A stretch of 64,000 bases of DNA from Synechococcus sp. GreenBA-s. Lineage in GTDB: Bacteria; Cyanobacteriota; Cyanobacteriia; PCC-6307; Cyanobiaceae. The notes under the pieces are model-generated. The model was not told the DNA's origin. It was given only the letters and a program-made list of their open reading frames with translations, and did no database searches. Location of the stretch: the NCBI RefSeq assembly GCF_024345855.1, contig NZ_JAGQBX010000001.1:124001-188000 (forward strand), read 5' to 3'. This document shows positions 8,811 through 16,490 of this stretch, one piece after another; positions within the stretch are counted from its first letter, which is position 1; each line of letters begins with the position of its first letter. The position numbers and the translations under genes were made by a program.

Positions 8811-8972
8811 GGGGAACGTCCGTGACTCCACCGTTGTCGCCAGAGGCAGGCTTCAGACACCGCCCACGGCTGTGGCCTGCGGTGGCCGCAGCGGTGATCG
8901 CGGCTGGCCACAGCTGTGGGCAACGGCGCGGATCGGCTGGGTGTGCCGATGGCGCCGCAACGGGTCTCGGCG

Positions 8973-9266
8973 ATGGCACTGGTGCCCTGGTCCCTGATCT
9001 CGACAGAAAGGCTTCCACTCCCGCTGGCCGCCGGAACCCTTGGGGGACTGTTCACCGTTGCCATGGCCTCCCTCCGCACCACCGGCGTCTCCCTGGCCCC
9101 ATCCGCCCGTGGTGGCGCGATATGCGGGGTCATGCTCGCCATGGCGGTGCAACTGCTCCAGCCCACGCCGCTGCGGGCGCTGCTCAGCGCCGCCCTGCAA
9201 CCGGCCGCAGCCGTTGCCGCACCTGGCCAGCCGGCGGCCCTGGGTAGCCTCCCGCCCCTGAACTGA
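8973..9266 (+). CDS. Small hypothetical membrane protein
   Basis: About 97 aa from the ATG at 8973 (an in-frame start at 8916 would lengthen it). It has two hydrophobic stretches (LPLPLAAGTLGGLFTVAMA and GGAICGVMLAMAVQLL) and an Ala/Pro-rich end. It stops 28 bp before the next gene on the same strand. No family recognised; it is short and could be a chance open frame. Confidence 0.35.
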   Translation: MALVPWSLISTERLPLPLAAGTLGGLFTVAMASLRTTGVSLAPSARGGAICGVMLAMAVQLLQPTPLRALLSAALQPAAAVAAPGQPAALGSLPPLN

Positions 9267-9294
9267 ACGGATGCCTCCGCGACTCCGCCGGCCG

Positions 9295-9708
9295 ATGACC
9301 AGCGCCGAACGGGCCTTTGCCTGCCAGCACCTGGGCCTGGCCCACCGCCAGGCGCGCCGCTTTGCCCAGCGCTGGCAGCTCAGCACCGATGAGCTGCTCG
9401 GTCCGGCCTATGAGGGCCTGTGCAAGGGCGCCATCGGCTTTGATCCCAGCCTCGGCCACCGCCCCTCCAGCTACCTCGTCCCGAAGGTGAATGGCGAGCT
9501 GCTGCACCACCTGCGAGACACCGGCTATCTCTTGCGCATCAGCCACCGCCTGCGCGAGCTGTGGATCAAGGCGCGCCGGCCCCTGGCGCAGGGGCTGAAT
9601 GATGAGGAGATCGCCCGGCAGCTCAGTGTGCCGCTGGAGGTGTGGCTGGACTGTCGCCGCGCCTGCGGGCAGCGGCCGGTGCCGCTGGAGGAGGTTCAGG
9701 GGGAGTGA
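9295..9708 (+). CDS. Truncated sigma-70-like protein (regions 2-3 only)
   Basis: About 137 aa from the ATG at 9295 (an ATG at 9271 is also in frame). Region 2-like: LGLAHRQARRFAQRW, DELLGPAYEGLCKGAIGFDPSLG, PSSYLVPKVNGELLHHLRDTG, the last matching the -10 recognition helix. Region 3-like: LRISHRLRELWIKARRPL, then LNDEEIARQLSVPLEVW. There is no region 4, so it cannot recognise a -35 box in the usual way. It could be a minimal sigma factor, an anti-sigma decoy or a remnant. It is the second sigma-like gene in this accessory region. Confidence 0.72.
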   Translation: MTSAERAFACQHLGLAHRQARRFAQRWQLSTDELLGPAYEGLCKGAIGFDPSLGHRPSSYLVPKVNGELLHHLRDTGYLLRISHRLRELWIKARRPLAQGLNDEEIARQLSVPLEVWLDCRRACGQRPVPLEEVQGE

Positions 9709-9854
9709 AGGAAATAAGCAGAAAAGCAAGGCCAAGAGGAGAGAAACGGTACCCCTGCCAACCAGGTTCAGCGACATGCAGTGGAAAACGAAGCCCTAGC
9801 GTTCCTGCATCAGCACATGAATCCTGACTCCAGGAGGCCTTCAGACAAAGACGC

Positions 9855-10637
9855 TCAGCCTTTGCAGAAATGATCGAGTAGCTTTACAGCCCAAGGGGGA
9901 TTAGCGCCGACCGAAAAAGCCTCCAACTCAATGGCCTTACTAGAAGGAGGGCCCTTGTACAGGGGCGAATCGAGTTGATGTTTAAAGACTTCGGCCGCGT
10001 CAACCGGAATCCCCATGGGCTCGCTGTTCCGTCCCAGCCCACCAGCTCGACAGGACTGAGCCACATGGGCTGCTTCGTGAGCCAGGGCTTCCGCCAAAAC
10101 ACTGGAACCCATGGAAACGGTCGATGGACGAATCCTGATTTCGGCTAGACCAGGATCCCATTCTCCACCCGCGTGATCCATGACCTTTTCACTGACTAGA
10201 AGGCGCACCCCTTTTCCCTGCAGTCGCGCAATCAGCTCACGTGTCACGTCATGAACCGATTGCTCAACGGGTTGCGAGTCATTCTTTTGAGCCTGCCCGA
10301 TTAGAAGCTCAATATCAGCAGGGGTCTTAATCCACCAAGCACCCCTGCTTGATGGACTATATGGAGCAAGCCATTGAGACACAGCCCTTGGATTGGCCAT
10401 GAGAAAGAGATACATTCCAACCAGGCCAGCTGGCATGAGCCATGCAATTACGGTCTTGACAGAAGGTGGTTGAGTCCATCTGTGCGAGACGGAACTCGAA
10501 GAACTCGCTTGGCGCAGGCGTGTCTTCTTCTTCCCAACGGTCATCGGCGCCCCGCAGACTGCGCACACTGCCCGACCACCAAGGCTTCGGTCGTATCGCA
10601 CCGACCTGCCATTGCATTGTTGGCATTTCTGCGCCAT
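9855..10637 (-). CDS. Zinc-ribbon membrane protein with HEXXH motif
   Basis: A 260-aa protein of unknown family. It opens with a zinc ribbon (C5, C8, C25, C28 in CQQC and CAVC), then a basic/Ser-rich linker, one membrane segment (about 61-81, TVIAWLMPAGLVGMYLFLMA), and a soluble domain. That domain holds LAHEAAHVAQSC, a HEXXH zinc-protease signature at 187-191, following a strand-rich stretch (RLLVSEKVMDHAGGEWD). A membrane-anchored metallopeptidase is a fair guess from the motif; substrate unknown. It is the left end of the AT-richer cargo block and was probably acquired. Confidence 0.6.
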   Translation of the reverse strand: MAQKCQQCNGRSVRYDRSLGGRAVCAVCGAPMTVGKKKTRLRQASSSSSVSHRWTQPPSVKTVIAWLMPAGLVGMYLFLMANPRAVSQWLAPYSPSSRGAWWIKTPADIELLIGQAQKNDSQPVEQSVHDVTRELIARLQGKGVRLLVSEKVMDHAGGEWDPGLAEIRIRPSTVSMGSSVLAEALAHEAAHVAQSCRAGGLGRNSEPMGIPVDAAEVFKHQLDSPLYKGPPSSKAIELEAFSVGANPPWAVKLLDHFCKG

Positions 10638-10970
10638 GGGACTTCAACACGAAAGCGGCAACAAGCAGGTCGTTTCCCGCCCACAAATAGCCAGGAGACG
10701 AGCCAAGAGCATCAATATACTATAGATCAGACAAGTTCATGGGCCCGCACTCCTGAGGTTATCTCCAAACATTGCCCCTGAGTGGCAGGAAAGGAGCTTG
10801 CAGTAATGAGCAGGATGACTGGTCCGGCCTGTCCACACGAGGGCTTGGCAGGTAGCATGAAATACATCTTTCATCGCCACCTCAAGACCACTCATGATCT
10901 AATAGAAAGCATCACGTTCCGTGCGTATTTTCTAGGGCTTGAGGTTAAAGCTGGGACAAGCCAACAAGCA
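10638..10970. other. Gene-free AT-richer interval
   Basis: A 333-bp gap between two leftward cargo genes. I see no convincing gene in it. A CACCTCAAGACC / GGGCTTGAGGTTAAAG imperfect inverted pair (about 10885-10950) just 3' of the LRAT-like gene could be a decayed integron attC site, but its core boxes do not match the consensus. Confidence 0.3.
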
Positions 10971-11465
10971 TCACTCCAGTCGCAACCCACGTGCATCCCA
11001 GAAGGCAATCCTTTCCTGGTTGGCATTGCGAATCCTGGACTGACGAAGATTTTCATTGAGGACATTACCCACCTCGCGCCCGATAGCATCACTGATATTG
11101 CTGCGCTTGCTTTGGGTTGGCTGGAGGATGCGAATCGTCTTTGCACTCAGATCCTTCCACCAGGTGTGCTGCTGCGTGGAGAGAGCAAGGCCATGCACCA
11201 CGTAATAAGCAAAATGCTCGCAGTTATTCACGGCAATGTCATACCGAGCAGCGGCGACAAAACGTTCGATGCGCTGCTGTTCTATCTTGCTAACCCGAAC
11301 CCGCCCGCGAATCTCCATCCCTGCCGGTCCCCAGCCAACAGAGTGATCAAGGCTGTTGTGCTCACTAAGAAAATAGTGATCAGCCAGACGTGCGAGCACT
11401 GTGATCTTGATCTTGCAGACCTGTAAGACACTGATGCCAACCACCTCTAGTCCCATCGCCTCCAC
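10971..11465 (-). CDS. LRAT-domain-like protein, NCEHF motif
   Basis: A 164-aa protein whose centre matches the C-terminal half of LRAT/H-rev-type domains (NlpC/P60 superfamily): ERFVAAARYDIAVNNCEHFAYYVVHG, with the nucleophile-type Cys82 in NCEHF. The usual N-terminal His box is not canonical; DHYFLSEHNSLDHS supplies several His but not the standard spacing. It may be divergent or truncated at its 5' end, and a start at the internal ATG (MEIRGR) is possible. Such domains in bacteria act as acyltransferases or amidases. It belongs to the AT-rich cargo block and probably came in as an integron cassette. Confidence 0.6.
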   Translation of the reverse strand: MEAMGLEVVGISVLQVCKIKITVLARLADHYFLSEHNSLDHSVGWGPAGMEIRGRVRVSKIEQQRIERFVAAARYDIAVNNCEHFAYYVVHGLALSTQQHTWWKDLSAKTIRILQPTQSKRSNISDAIGREVGNVLNENLRQSRIRNANQERIAFWDARGLRLE

Positions 11466-11509
11466 TCATCAGTTGATTGAGTATACAGCCGTCCGCCGAT
11501 CCTCAGACC

Positions 11510-11516
11510 ACCTAAC
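11510..11516 (-). repeat. attC-type R' core-like sequence (cassette junction)
   Basis: ACCTAAC on the plus strand, GTTAGGT on the minus strand, matching the integron core GTTRRRY. It lies between the DUF6994 gene and the LRAT-like gene, where a cassette boundary is expected, and is identical to the R' core at 12468-12474. The matching R'' half near 11640 is degenerate, so a complete attC is not demonstrated. Confidence 0.35.
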
Positions 11517-11648
11517 ATTAGGGCTCAAATGCCGCCAAAGCAAACAACGCACAAGCAGAGTTCATTCGGCAGATCGGCCATCAACTGCAACCGGTGCAAG
11601 CCATGATGGCACCAAACCGCGAGGCGCACTGCCTGCTGAGGCGATTGT

Positions 11649-12362
11649 TCACCGGTTCATTGATGCTTCGATTCTATGGTTGCGGGCTCTAATAAAAGCT
11701 TCGGCGCGTTGGCGGTACGATTGAAAGACGCCAATGCTGGTTGGCACTGGAGAATCATCAAAACCGGTGAAGGGCATAAAGCATTTTACTCCGGAGAAGT
11801 CGCTGGCTGCCAAATCCTGCAGCAGGAAGAACTCAACGTATCCGGGAAAGTCGCGAAATAGCGCGAAGAATTCTCTATAACGTTCGAGGGTGCAAGCGAG
11901 AGGACTAGTCCCGCCATCATAATGGCGGCGAATACACTCCAAGGTAAGATCAAATCGATCTCTAATTTTGGCGTTGATCCCGCGCGCGCCATTGATAGTC
12001 GGCTTGCGATCAACCCGGTTGCTAGGGAATATCATCATTCCACCCATCGTGTAACTAGTTCGCTGGAACTCCTCGAGCTCGTGTTCTGGAATCTGGGTGG
12101 TGAGGTGATCCAGTCTCTTGTGCCCTACAAACGTTGGGATGACTGAATCGCTCGATAGGGAATACTCCCCGCGCTCAGACCTATGATGCAGATAAACTCC
12201 CGGTTTAGATCGCGAGAGTTTGAATATTTCACCGGTTGGGAGTGGTTTGCTCCAGAGTCGCTGGTGATACTCGCGGAGTCTTGGACTGTGTGAGTCTGGG
12301 TCCCTGCCCCGGGCATCCGTCCGGAAGTCAAACGTGACATCAATTGGTGCGGATGAACTCAT
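11649..12362 (-). CDS. DUF6994 family protein
   Basis: About 237 aa from the ATG at 12362 (a GTG at 12377 is also in frame). The sequence VTFDFRTDARGRDPDSHS, then SYTMGGMMIFPSNRVDRKPTINGARG, DRFDLTLECIRRHY and FFLLQDLA fits the family I know as DUF6994, found in scattered bacteria and often in cassette-like contexts. Function unknown; no membrane segment or catalytic signature. It is AT-richer than the backbone. It lies immediately downstream, in cassette order, of an attC site at 12468-12554, so it is probably an integron cassette gene. Confidence 0.62.
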   Translation of the reverse strand: MSSSAPIDVTFDFRTDARGRDPDSHSPRLREYHQRLWSKPLPTGEIFKLSRSKPGVYLHHRSERGEYSLSSDSVIPTFVGHKRLDHLTTQIPEHELEEFQRTSYTMGGMMIFPSNRVDRKPTINGARGINAKIRDRFDLTLECIRRHYDGGTSPLACTLERYREFFALFRDFPGYVEFFLLQDLAASDFSGVKCFMPFTGFDDSPVPTSIGVFQSYRQRAEAFIRARNHRIEASMNR

Positions 12363-12467
12363 GAGCTGCGGAGGCACGCAGGAAGATTGATGAAAAACAT
12401 TATCCGTGACCAGATCTTAACTGCACATGGCGAAACTTCTCTTTCGCTCAGAAAGAGGCTGGATAAT

Positions 12468-12554
12468 ACCTAACGCTCAAGATCAGCGGCGGGCAGTTGC
12501 CCTTTGCAATCAAAAGCCATACATGCTCCCGACCGCTAAATCTTGATGTTAGGC
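12468..12554 (-). repeat. attC: Integron attC recombination site
   Basis: An 87-bp imperfect inverted repeat. Read on the minus strand it begins GCCTAAC (R'', consensus RYYYAAC) and ends GTTAGGT (R', consensus GTTRRRY). Inside, CAAGATTTAGCGG pairs with CCGCTGATCTTG, leaving one extra unpaired base on the R'' side, as in genuine attC sites. It starts 12 bp after the stop codon of the methyltransferase gene, the expected position and orientation for the attC of that cassette. No integrase of the IntI type is in the window. Confidence 0.8.
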
Positions 12555-12565
12555 TGTTAAAAATA

Positions 12566-13411
12566 CTATGTTCCAAAGTTCGAAATCTTCTGGGCAATGT
12601 GAAAAGTTGATAGATATGAAAGGCGAACCTCGCCGCCTCCTTTCTCTAAGAAGCATTGCCTTAGGCCAGCAAACAAGGCATTCCTCGTGTGTTGATCAAG
12701 CCTTAGGCATGAGGAGTACGTAGTGAGAAGAGTTATGTATTGATCAGGCGTATAGGTCAAAGAGGTTTCAACAGTTGCTGTAACTAGGTTTCGGAACCTG
12801 CCAGAGTCAAGCATCATTTGCCCAAGACCAGCGAGAATGTCTTCCTGTGTTCTCCTGTCTTCGTATCGGTCAAGAGATGGCGCATGCAATTGGTATACAT
12901 CCGAGAGCGCATTCTGCATGGACTTGCAGGGCTGCAGCTCTTTGTTCCACAAGAGGATTAAATAGCCATCCTCCTTCAGTGCACTGCTAGTCTTGGTATA
13001 GCCAATCTCGGAAGGGATCCAATGCATGGAGCTTGCCGCGAGAACTGCATCAAATGCTTCAGTCTCTAGATCCCATTCCTCAAAGGATTTGTTGATCACT
13101 TCTACCGATGAATACAATTTGCACTTCTTTTTTGCTATCTTGCAAAAGTCTGGATTGGGCTCAATGCAGACCATGTGACAGCCGAGTTCTGCAAAAGAGG
13201 TAGTTGCTGTTCCCGGGCCACTCCCAATTTCAAGAATTCTTGAGGACGAAGAAAGCTTGGCTGCGCTGAACGCCTTCCCAACTAGCTCGCTGGGGTATTT
13301 CGGCCTTGTGGAGTTGTAGGCCTCTGCGGCGGACGAGTACCAATTCTTTTTCTCTTCAAGACCTTTGCTTGCGATACCCTTAACTGCCTGCTTAAGTTCC
13401 TTGTAATCCAT
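12566..13411 (-). CDS. Class I SAM-dependent methyltransferase (cassette gene)
   Basis: A 281-aa methyltransferase. Motif I is RILEIGSGPGTATTSFAELG at about 58-77, followed by an acidic residue after strand 2 (CIEPNPDF), FDAVLAASSMHWI (motif IV-like) and LKEDGYLILLWNKE. It resembles small-molecule methyltransferases of the UbiE/Tam type; the substrate cannot be read from sequence. The start ATG has ACGGAGA just upstream. Codon use is clearly AT-richer than the surroundings (the 60 bases from 12841 are 47% G+C). Its 3' end adjoins a complete attC, so it is an integron-cassette gene. Confidence 0.82.
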   Translation of the reverse strand: MDYKELKQAVKGIASKGLEEKKNWYSSAAEAYNSTRPKYPSELVGKAFSAAKLSSSSRILEIGSGPGTATTSFAELGCHMVCIEPNPDFCKIAKKKCKLYSSVEVINKSFEEWDLETEAFDAVLAASSMHWIPSEIGYTKTSSALKEDGYLILLWNKELQPCKSMQNALSDVYQLHAPSLDRYEDRRTQEDILAGLGQMMLDSGRFRNLVTATVETSLTYTPDQYITLLTTYSSCLRLDQHTRNALFAGLRQCFLEKGGGEVRLSYLSTFHIAQKISNFGT

Positions 13412-13775
13412 TCTCCGTTTGTGTTTGGCTTAGGAGTAAATTGATGCTTTCATGTCTTCCAAGTATAACCAGCCTAACGCCTATTGGATGGTTTCCGTGA
13501 ACAACCCCCATCAGGCCTCGCCATTCCGAGAACCACAGCGCATCGCCTGAGTGACAACTCGCCAGACGACTGCAGCACAAGGAGTCCTGACTTAAGCCCA
13601 CCAAGACTAGCGCCGGTTCACGGGTCCGCTATCCACAGGTTCCCACGGACAGATAGCGCTAGACCGCCAAATGGGGTATTTCATGTAGTGAATGAAGGCA
13701 GGCAGTCCCTCAAGGCGATCACTACCGCCATGGATCACACCCACCGCCGGTAGCCTTCCTCCCCTGCGAGTGTCC
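13412..13775. other. Gap with cassette-boundary core, no gene seen
   Basis: A 364-bp gap between the leftward methyltransferase and the rightward metallophosphoesterase. GCCTAAC at 13472-13478 (GTTAGGC on the minus strand) matches the integron core and sits about 60 bp upstream of the methyltransferase start, where the left edge of the preceding attC or attI would be. I could not find a matching partner half to its right. Base composition returns to GC-rich by about 13600. No gene of its own is convincing. Confidence 0.4.
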
Positions 13776-14912
13776 ATGGGATGTGCGCACCGTCGCCCCA
13801 GCGGCGACAACCCCTGCCCCAACGGCAACCCTGACCGCGACCTGCTGCAGTTCAACGTGCGCCTGGCCAAGAGCCGCCAGGCCCTGGCCGACAGCAACCG
13901 CATCGAACGCAAGGCCTTCCGCGAGCACGCCCGCATCGAGAACGCCGTCGCCGCCTACACCCGCGAACTCGGCACCCTGCTCGATCAGCGCGGCTTCACC
14001 AGCGCTGTGCCGCTCAGCCCCATCCCCGATGGCGGCGAGGCGGTGCTGATCGTGCAGCTCAGCGATCTGCACTTCAATGAGCGCGTCGAGCTGCCCTCCA
14101 ACCGCTACGACTTCACGGTGGCCGCTGCGCGGCTGGCCAAGCTCGCCGGCCGCGTCAAGCAGCTGGCCCGCTGCTTCGGGGCCCGCAAGGTGGTGGTGGC
14201 CTGTCTGGGGGATTTCCTCAACAGCGACCGGCGCCTCGATGAGCTGCTCAGCAACGCCACCAACCGCTCCAAGGCCACCCTGCTGGCGGTCGACATCCTG
14301 CGGGCCTTCCTGCTGGATCTGCGCAGCGAGCTAGCGGTGGAGGTCTACGGCATCACCGGCAACGAGAGCCGGGTGAGCAAGGAGCTGGGCTGGAGCGATG
14401 CCCTGGCCACCGACAGCTACGACCTGATGATCTACGAGATCCTCCGGCGCGGCTTCGCGAACGCCGATGGCATCAGCTTCTGCGGCTTCCGCGCCAATGA
14501 ACTGCTGTTTGAGGTGCTGGGCCGCACCTTCCTGTGTCTGCACGGCCACCAGATCGGAGCGAACCTGCAGAAGTCGGTCCAGGAGATCGCCGGCAAGTAC
14601 GCCAGCCAGGGCATCACGGTCGACTACACGCTCTTCGGGCACCTACACGCCACCGCCATCGGCGACTACCACGCCCGCAATGCCTCGCTGGTGGGCAGCA
14701 ACGCCTACGCCGAGGCCGGCCTGAACTTCTGCAGCAAGGCCGCCCAGAACGTCCACATCGTCACCACCGCCGGCATCGATGGCATGAAGGTGGATCTGCA
14801 GGACACCACCGGCATCCGCCCCTACCCGTTCGCGGCGGAGTGGGAGGCCTACTGCCCCAAGAGCGAGCGCAAGCTCCACACCCCCTCGGTCGTCTTTCAG
14901 GTGGTGGTCTGA
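13776..14912 (+). CDS. Calcineurin-like metallophosphoesterase
   Basis: About 378 aa from the ATG at 13776; longer in-frame starts lack support. An N-terminal helical, probably coiled-coil segment (about 25-70) precedes a complete metallophosphoesterase domain: SDLHF (96-100), LGDFLNS (144-150), GNES (195-198), LHGHQ (255-259) and FGHLH (287-291), which together supply the dinuclear metal ligands. Members cleave phosphodiesters or phosphomonoesters; SbcD-like and element-borne versions act on nucleic acids. The last base of its TGA is the first base of the next ATG, so the three genes from here to 15911 look like one operon. Confidence 0.8.
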   Translation: MGCAHRRPSGDNPCPNGNPDRDLLQFNVRLAKSRQALADSNRIERKAFREHARIENAVAAYTRELGTLLDQRGFTSAVPLSPIPDGGEAVLIVQLSDLHFNERVELPSNRYDFTVAAARLAKLAGRVKQLARCFGARKVVVACLGDFLNSDRRLDELLSNATNRSKATLLAVDILRAFLLDLRSELAVEVYGITGNESRVSKELGWSDALATDSYDLMIYEILRRGFANADGISFCGFRANELLFEVLGRTFLCLHGHQIGANLQKSVQEIAGKYASQGITVDYTLFGHLHATAIGDYHARNASLVGSNAYAEAGLNFCSKAAQNVHIVTTAGIDGMKVDLQDTTGIRPYPFAAEWEAYCPKSERKLHTPSVVFQVVV

Positions 14913-15352
14913 TGCACACCCATCCCCCATCCCAGCGGCCCTGCGTCTGCAGTGGCGCGACGCAGGCTGAACTGCAGGCGGCCCTGCTCACGGCCGTGCG
15001 CGGTCTGGCGGAGCTGGTGGCCCAGCTCTCGACCCAGTTGGGCGGCGCCAACGGCGCCCACACCAGTGCAGCCCCGGCGCCTGAGGCCTGGTGTCAGCCG
15101 CTGCCGCCGGAACTGGCTGGCCGTTGCGGGCCCATCCCCGACCACAGCCCCGGCCACGGCGCCCAGCCCAGCCCTGGCCAGGGCCCTGGCCTTCGCCTCA
15201 TCCCCGCCTGGGAAGACCTGTCGGTGGTGGAGCTGCGGGCGCTGCTGCGCAGCTACCCGATCGATCGCAGCTCCCTGCCGGCCCCGATCGAGGTGCTGCG
15301 CCGAGGCGAGCTGCTCGAGGCCCTCAGCCAGCTGCAGGCCATGAGCGCCTGA
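14912..15352 (+). CDS. Hypothetical protein, operon with metallophosphoesterase
   Basis: 146 aa, starting within the upstream stop codon (TGATG). I recognise no family. The N-terminus has a short helical stretch (QAELQAALLTAVRGLAELVAQLSTQL), the middle is Pro/Gly/His-rich and probably disordered, and the C-terminal 45 residues are helical (WEDLSVVELRALLRSYPID, then EVLRRGELLEALSQL), resembling a small SAP- or Rho-N-type fold. Translational coupling suggests a role with the metallophosphoesterase. Confidence 0.55.
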   Translation: MHTHPPSQRPCVCSGATQAELQAALLTAVRGLAELVAQLSTQLGGANGAHTSAAPAPEAWCQPLPPELAGRCGPIPDHSPGHGAQPSPGQGPGLRLIPAWEDLSVVELRALLRSYPIDRSSLPAPIEVLRRGELLEALSQLQAMSA

Positions 15353-15416
15353 AGGGTCTCCAGCGGCCCCTGCGCCCCCACGAATCTCTGCCCCCCTCAC
15401 CCACTCCCTGTTGCCC

Positions 15417-15911
15417 ATGACAGCCACCCCGATCACCACCGCGCCCGTCGTCTCTGCCCCTACGGCCCCCGGCGCTGAACCCGCCCCGGGCTCGCCGGAA
15501 GCGCTGCTGCTCCTGGCAGGCCTTGGAGTCCTGCCCGCCAGCGCCGGCCTCGCCGATCCCCGCTTCTCCCCCGACGCGATCCAGACCTGCGTCGTCCGCC
15601 TGCTCACGCTCAAGCAGGAGCAGGAGGCCCTGGCCGAGGAGCAGAAGCAGCTGCACGACCAGCTGCGGCTGGCCCACCTGCGTGGCGATCTGCAGCAGCA
15701 GCTCCCTGCCGGCAAGGACGGCAATGGCTACCGCATCGCCCCCCAGACCCTCTTGCTACGCCGCCCCGGCCGCAAACAGTGGCGCTACAGCCTCAGCTGC
15801 AAAGAGCTCGAATGCCAGCTCAAGGCTCGCCAGACCTACGAGCAGCACAGCGGTGAGGCCAGCTACAGCCTTGGCGCTAGCTTCTGGGAGCTGCGGAGCG
15901 TCAAGGACTGA
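15417..15911 (+). CDS. Hypothetical coiled-coil protein
   Basis: 164 aa from the ATG at 15417, 64 bp after the previous gene. An Ala/Pro-rich N-terminus is followed by a predicted coiled coil (about 62-95, RLLTLKQEQEALAEEQKQLHDQLRLAHLRGDLQQQL in pieces) and a basic C-terminal domain (LLLRRPGRKQWRYSLSCKELECQL, QTYEQHSGEASYSLG). No family recognised; function unknown. Two hairpins follow its stop. Confidence 0.55.
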   Translation: MTATPITTAPVVSAPTAPGAEPAPGSPEALLLLAGLGVLPASAGLADPRFSPDAIQTCVVRLLTLKQEQEALAEEQKQLHDQLRLAHLRGDLQQQLPAGKDGNGYRIAPQTLLLRRPGRKQWRYSLSCKELECQLKARQTYEQHSGEASYSLGASFWELRSVKD

Positions 15912-15924
15912 CCGTCCGTACCTC

Positions 15925-15944
15925 TGCCTGGCTCACGCCAGGCA
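15925..15944. terminator. Hairpin after coiled-coil gene
   Basis: TGCCTGGC-TCAC-GCCAGGCA, a perfect 8-bp stem with a 4-base loop 14 bases after the stop. There is no following T tract, so it may be an RNA-stabilising hairpin rather than a terminator. Confidence 0.4.
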
Positions 15945-15983
15945 CGGTGTGGGTGATGCACTGACGGGAGATGTGATCCCACC

Positions 15984-16009
15984 AGCCCCGGGCGCAGGCC
16001 CGGGGCTTT
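15984..16009 (+). terminator. Rho-independent terminator
   Basis: AGCCCCGGGC-GCAG-GCCCGGGGCT followed by TT: a perfect 10-bp stem and short U run, about 70 bases after the coiled-coil gene. It probably ends the operon that starts with the metallophosphoesterase. Confidence 0.7.
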
Positions 16010-16072
16010 GTCATGCCCAGTGGCCAGGCTCAAAGGCCCGGCAGCAGGGAACTCTCCTTCCGTGACCCCGTG

Positions 16073-16324
16073 ATGTCCATGCCTGAAGCGACCCTGACCA
16101 CCGGCACCATCACCATCGAGCTCCTGGCCGACGTCTGTGTCGCCATGGAGGTGATCGATCAGCACATCACCGCCTGGGCCATGGAGGCCATGAAGGATCC
16201 GCAACAGGGGCCAGCCCTGAGACGGGTCGTCGAGCAATTGGTGGAAGTCGTGGAGGGGAGCCCGGGAGCGGCAGACGCTGCTCACACCAGGGAACCGCAC
16301 CCGATGCCTGATGGGCTGCCCTAG
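16073..16324 (+). CDS. Small hypothetical acidic protein
   Basis: 83 aa from the ATG at 16073 (an in-frame ATG at 16013 would begin inside the terminator region). The N-terminal half is helical (ITIELLADVCVAMEVIDQHITAWAMEAMKD; RRVVEQLVEVVEG) and the tail is polar. No family recognised. Confidence 0.45.
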   Translation: MSMPEATLTTGTITIELLADVCVAMEVIDQHITAWAMEAMKDPQQGPALRRVVEQLVEVVEGSPGAADAAHTREPHPMPDGLP

Positions 16325-16490
16325 CTGCCATGGAAGCCGATTAAGACGACATCGAAAACTGAGCCACCCGCAGACGGAGCGGCCGGGAGCCGCAGCCCAG
16401 GGCCAAGGACCTCGGACACCCCCAGCAGCCGACCCGGGCGACGACAAGCCCAAAGCCTGCTAGTACAGATGTACGCGCGCTGGTGCCCCC

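Noticed and set aside
10782-11426. A 214-codon plus-strand frame opposite the LRAT-like gene
   Set aside because: No recognisable domain, whereas the minus strand carries NCEHF and the cassette orientation of its neighbours.
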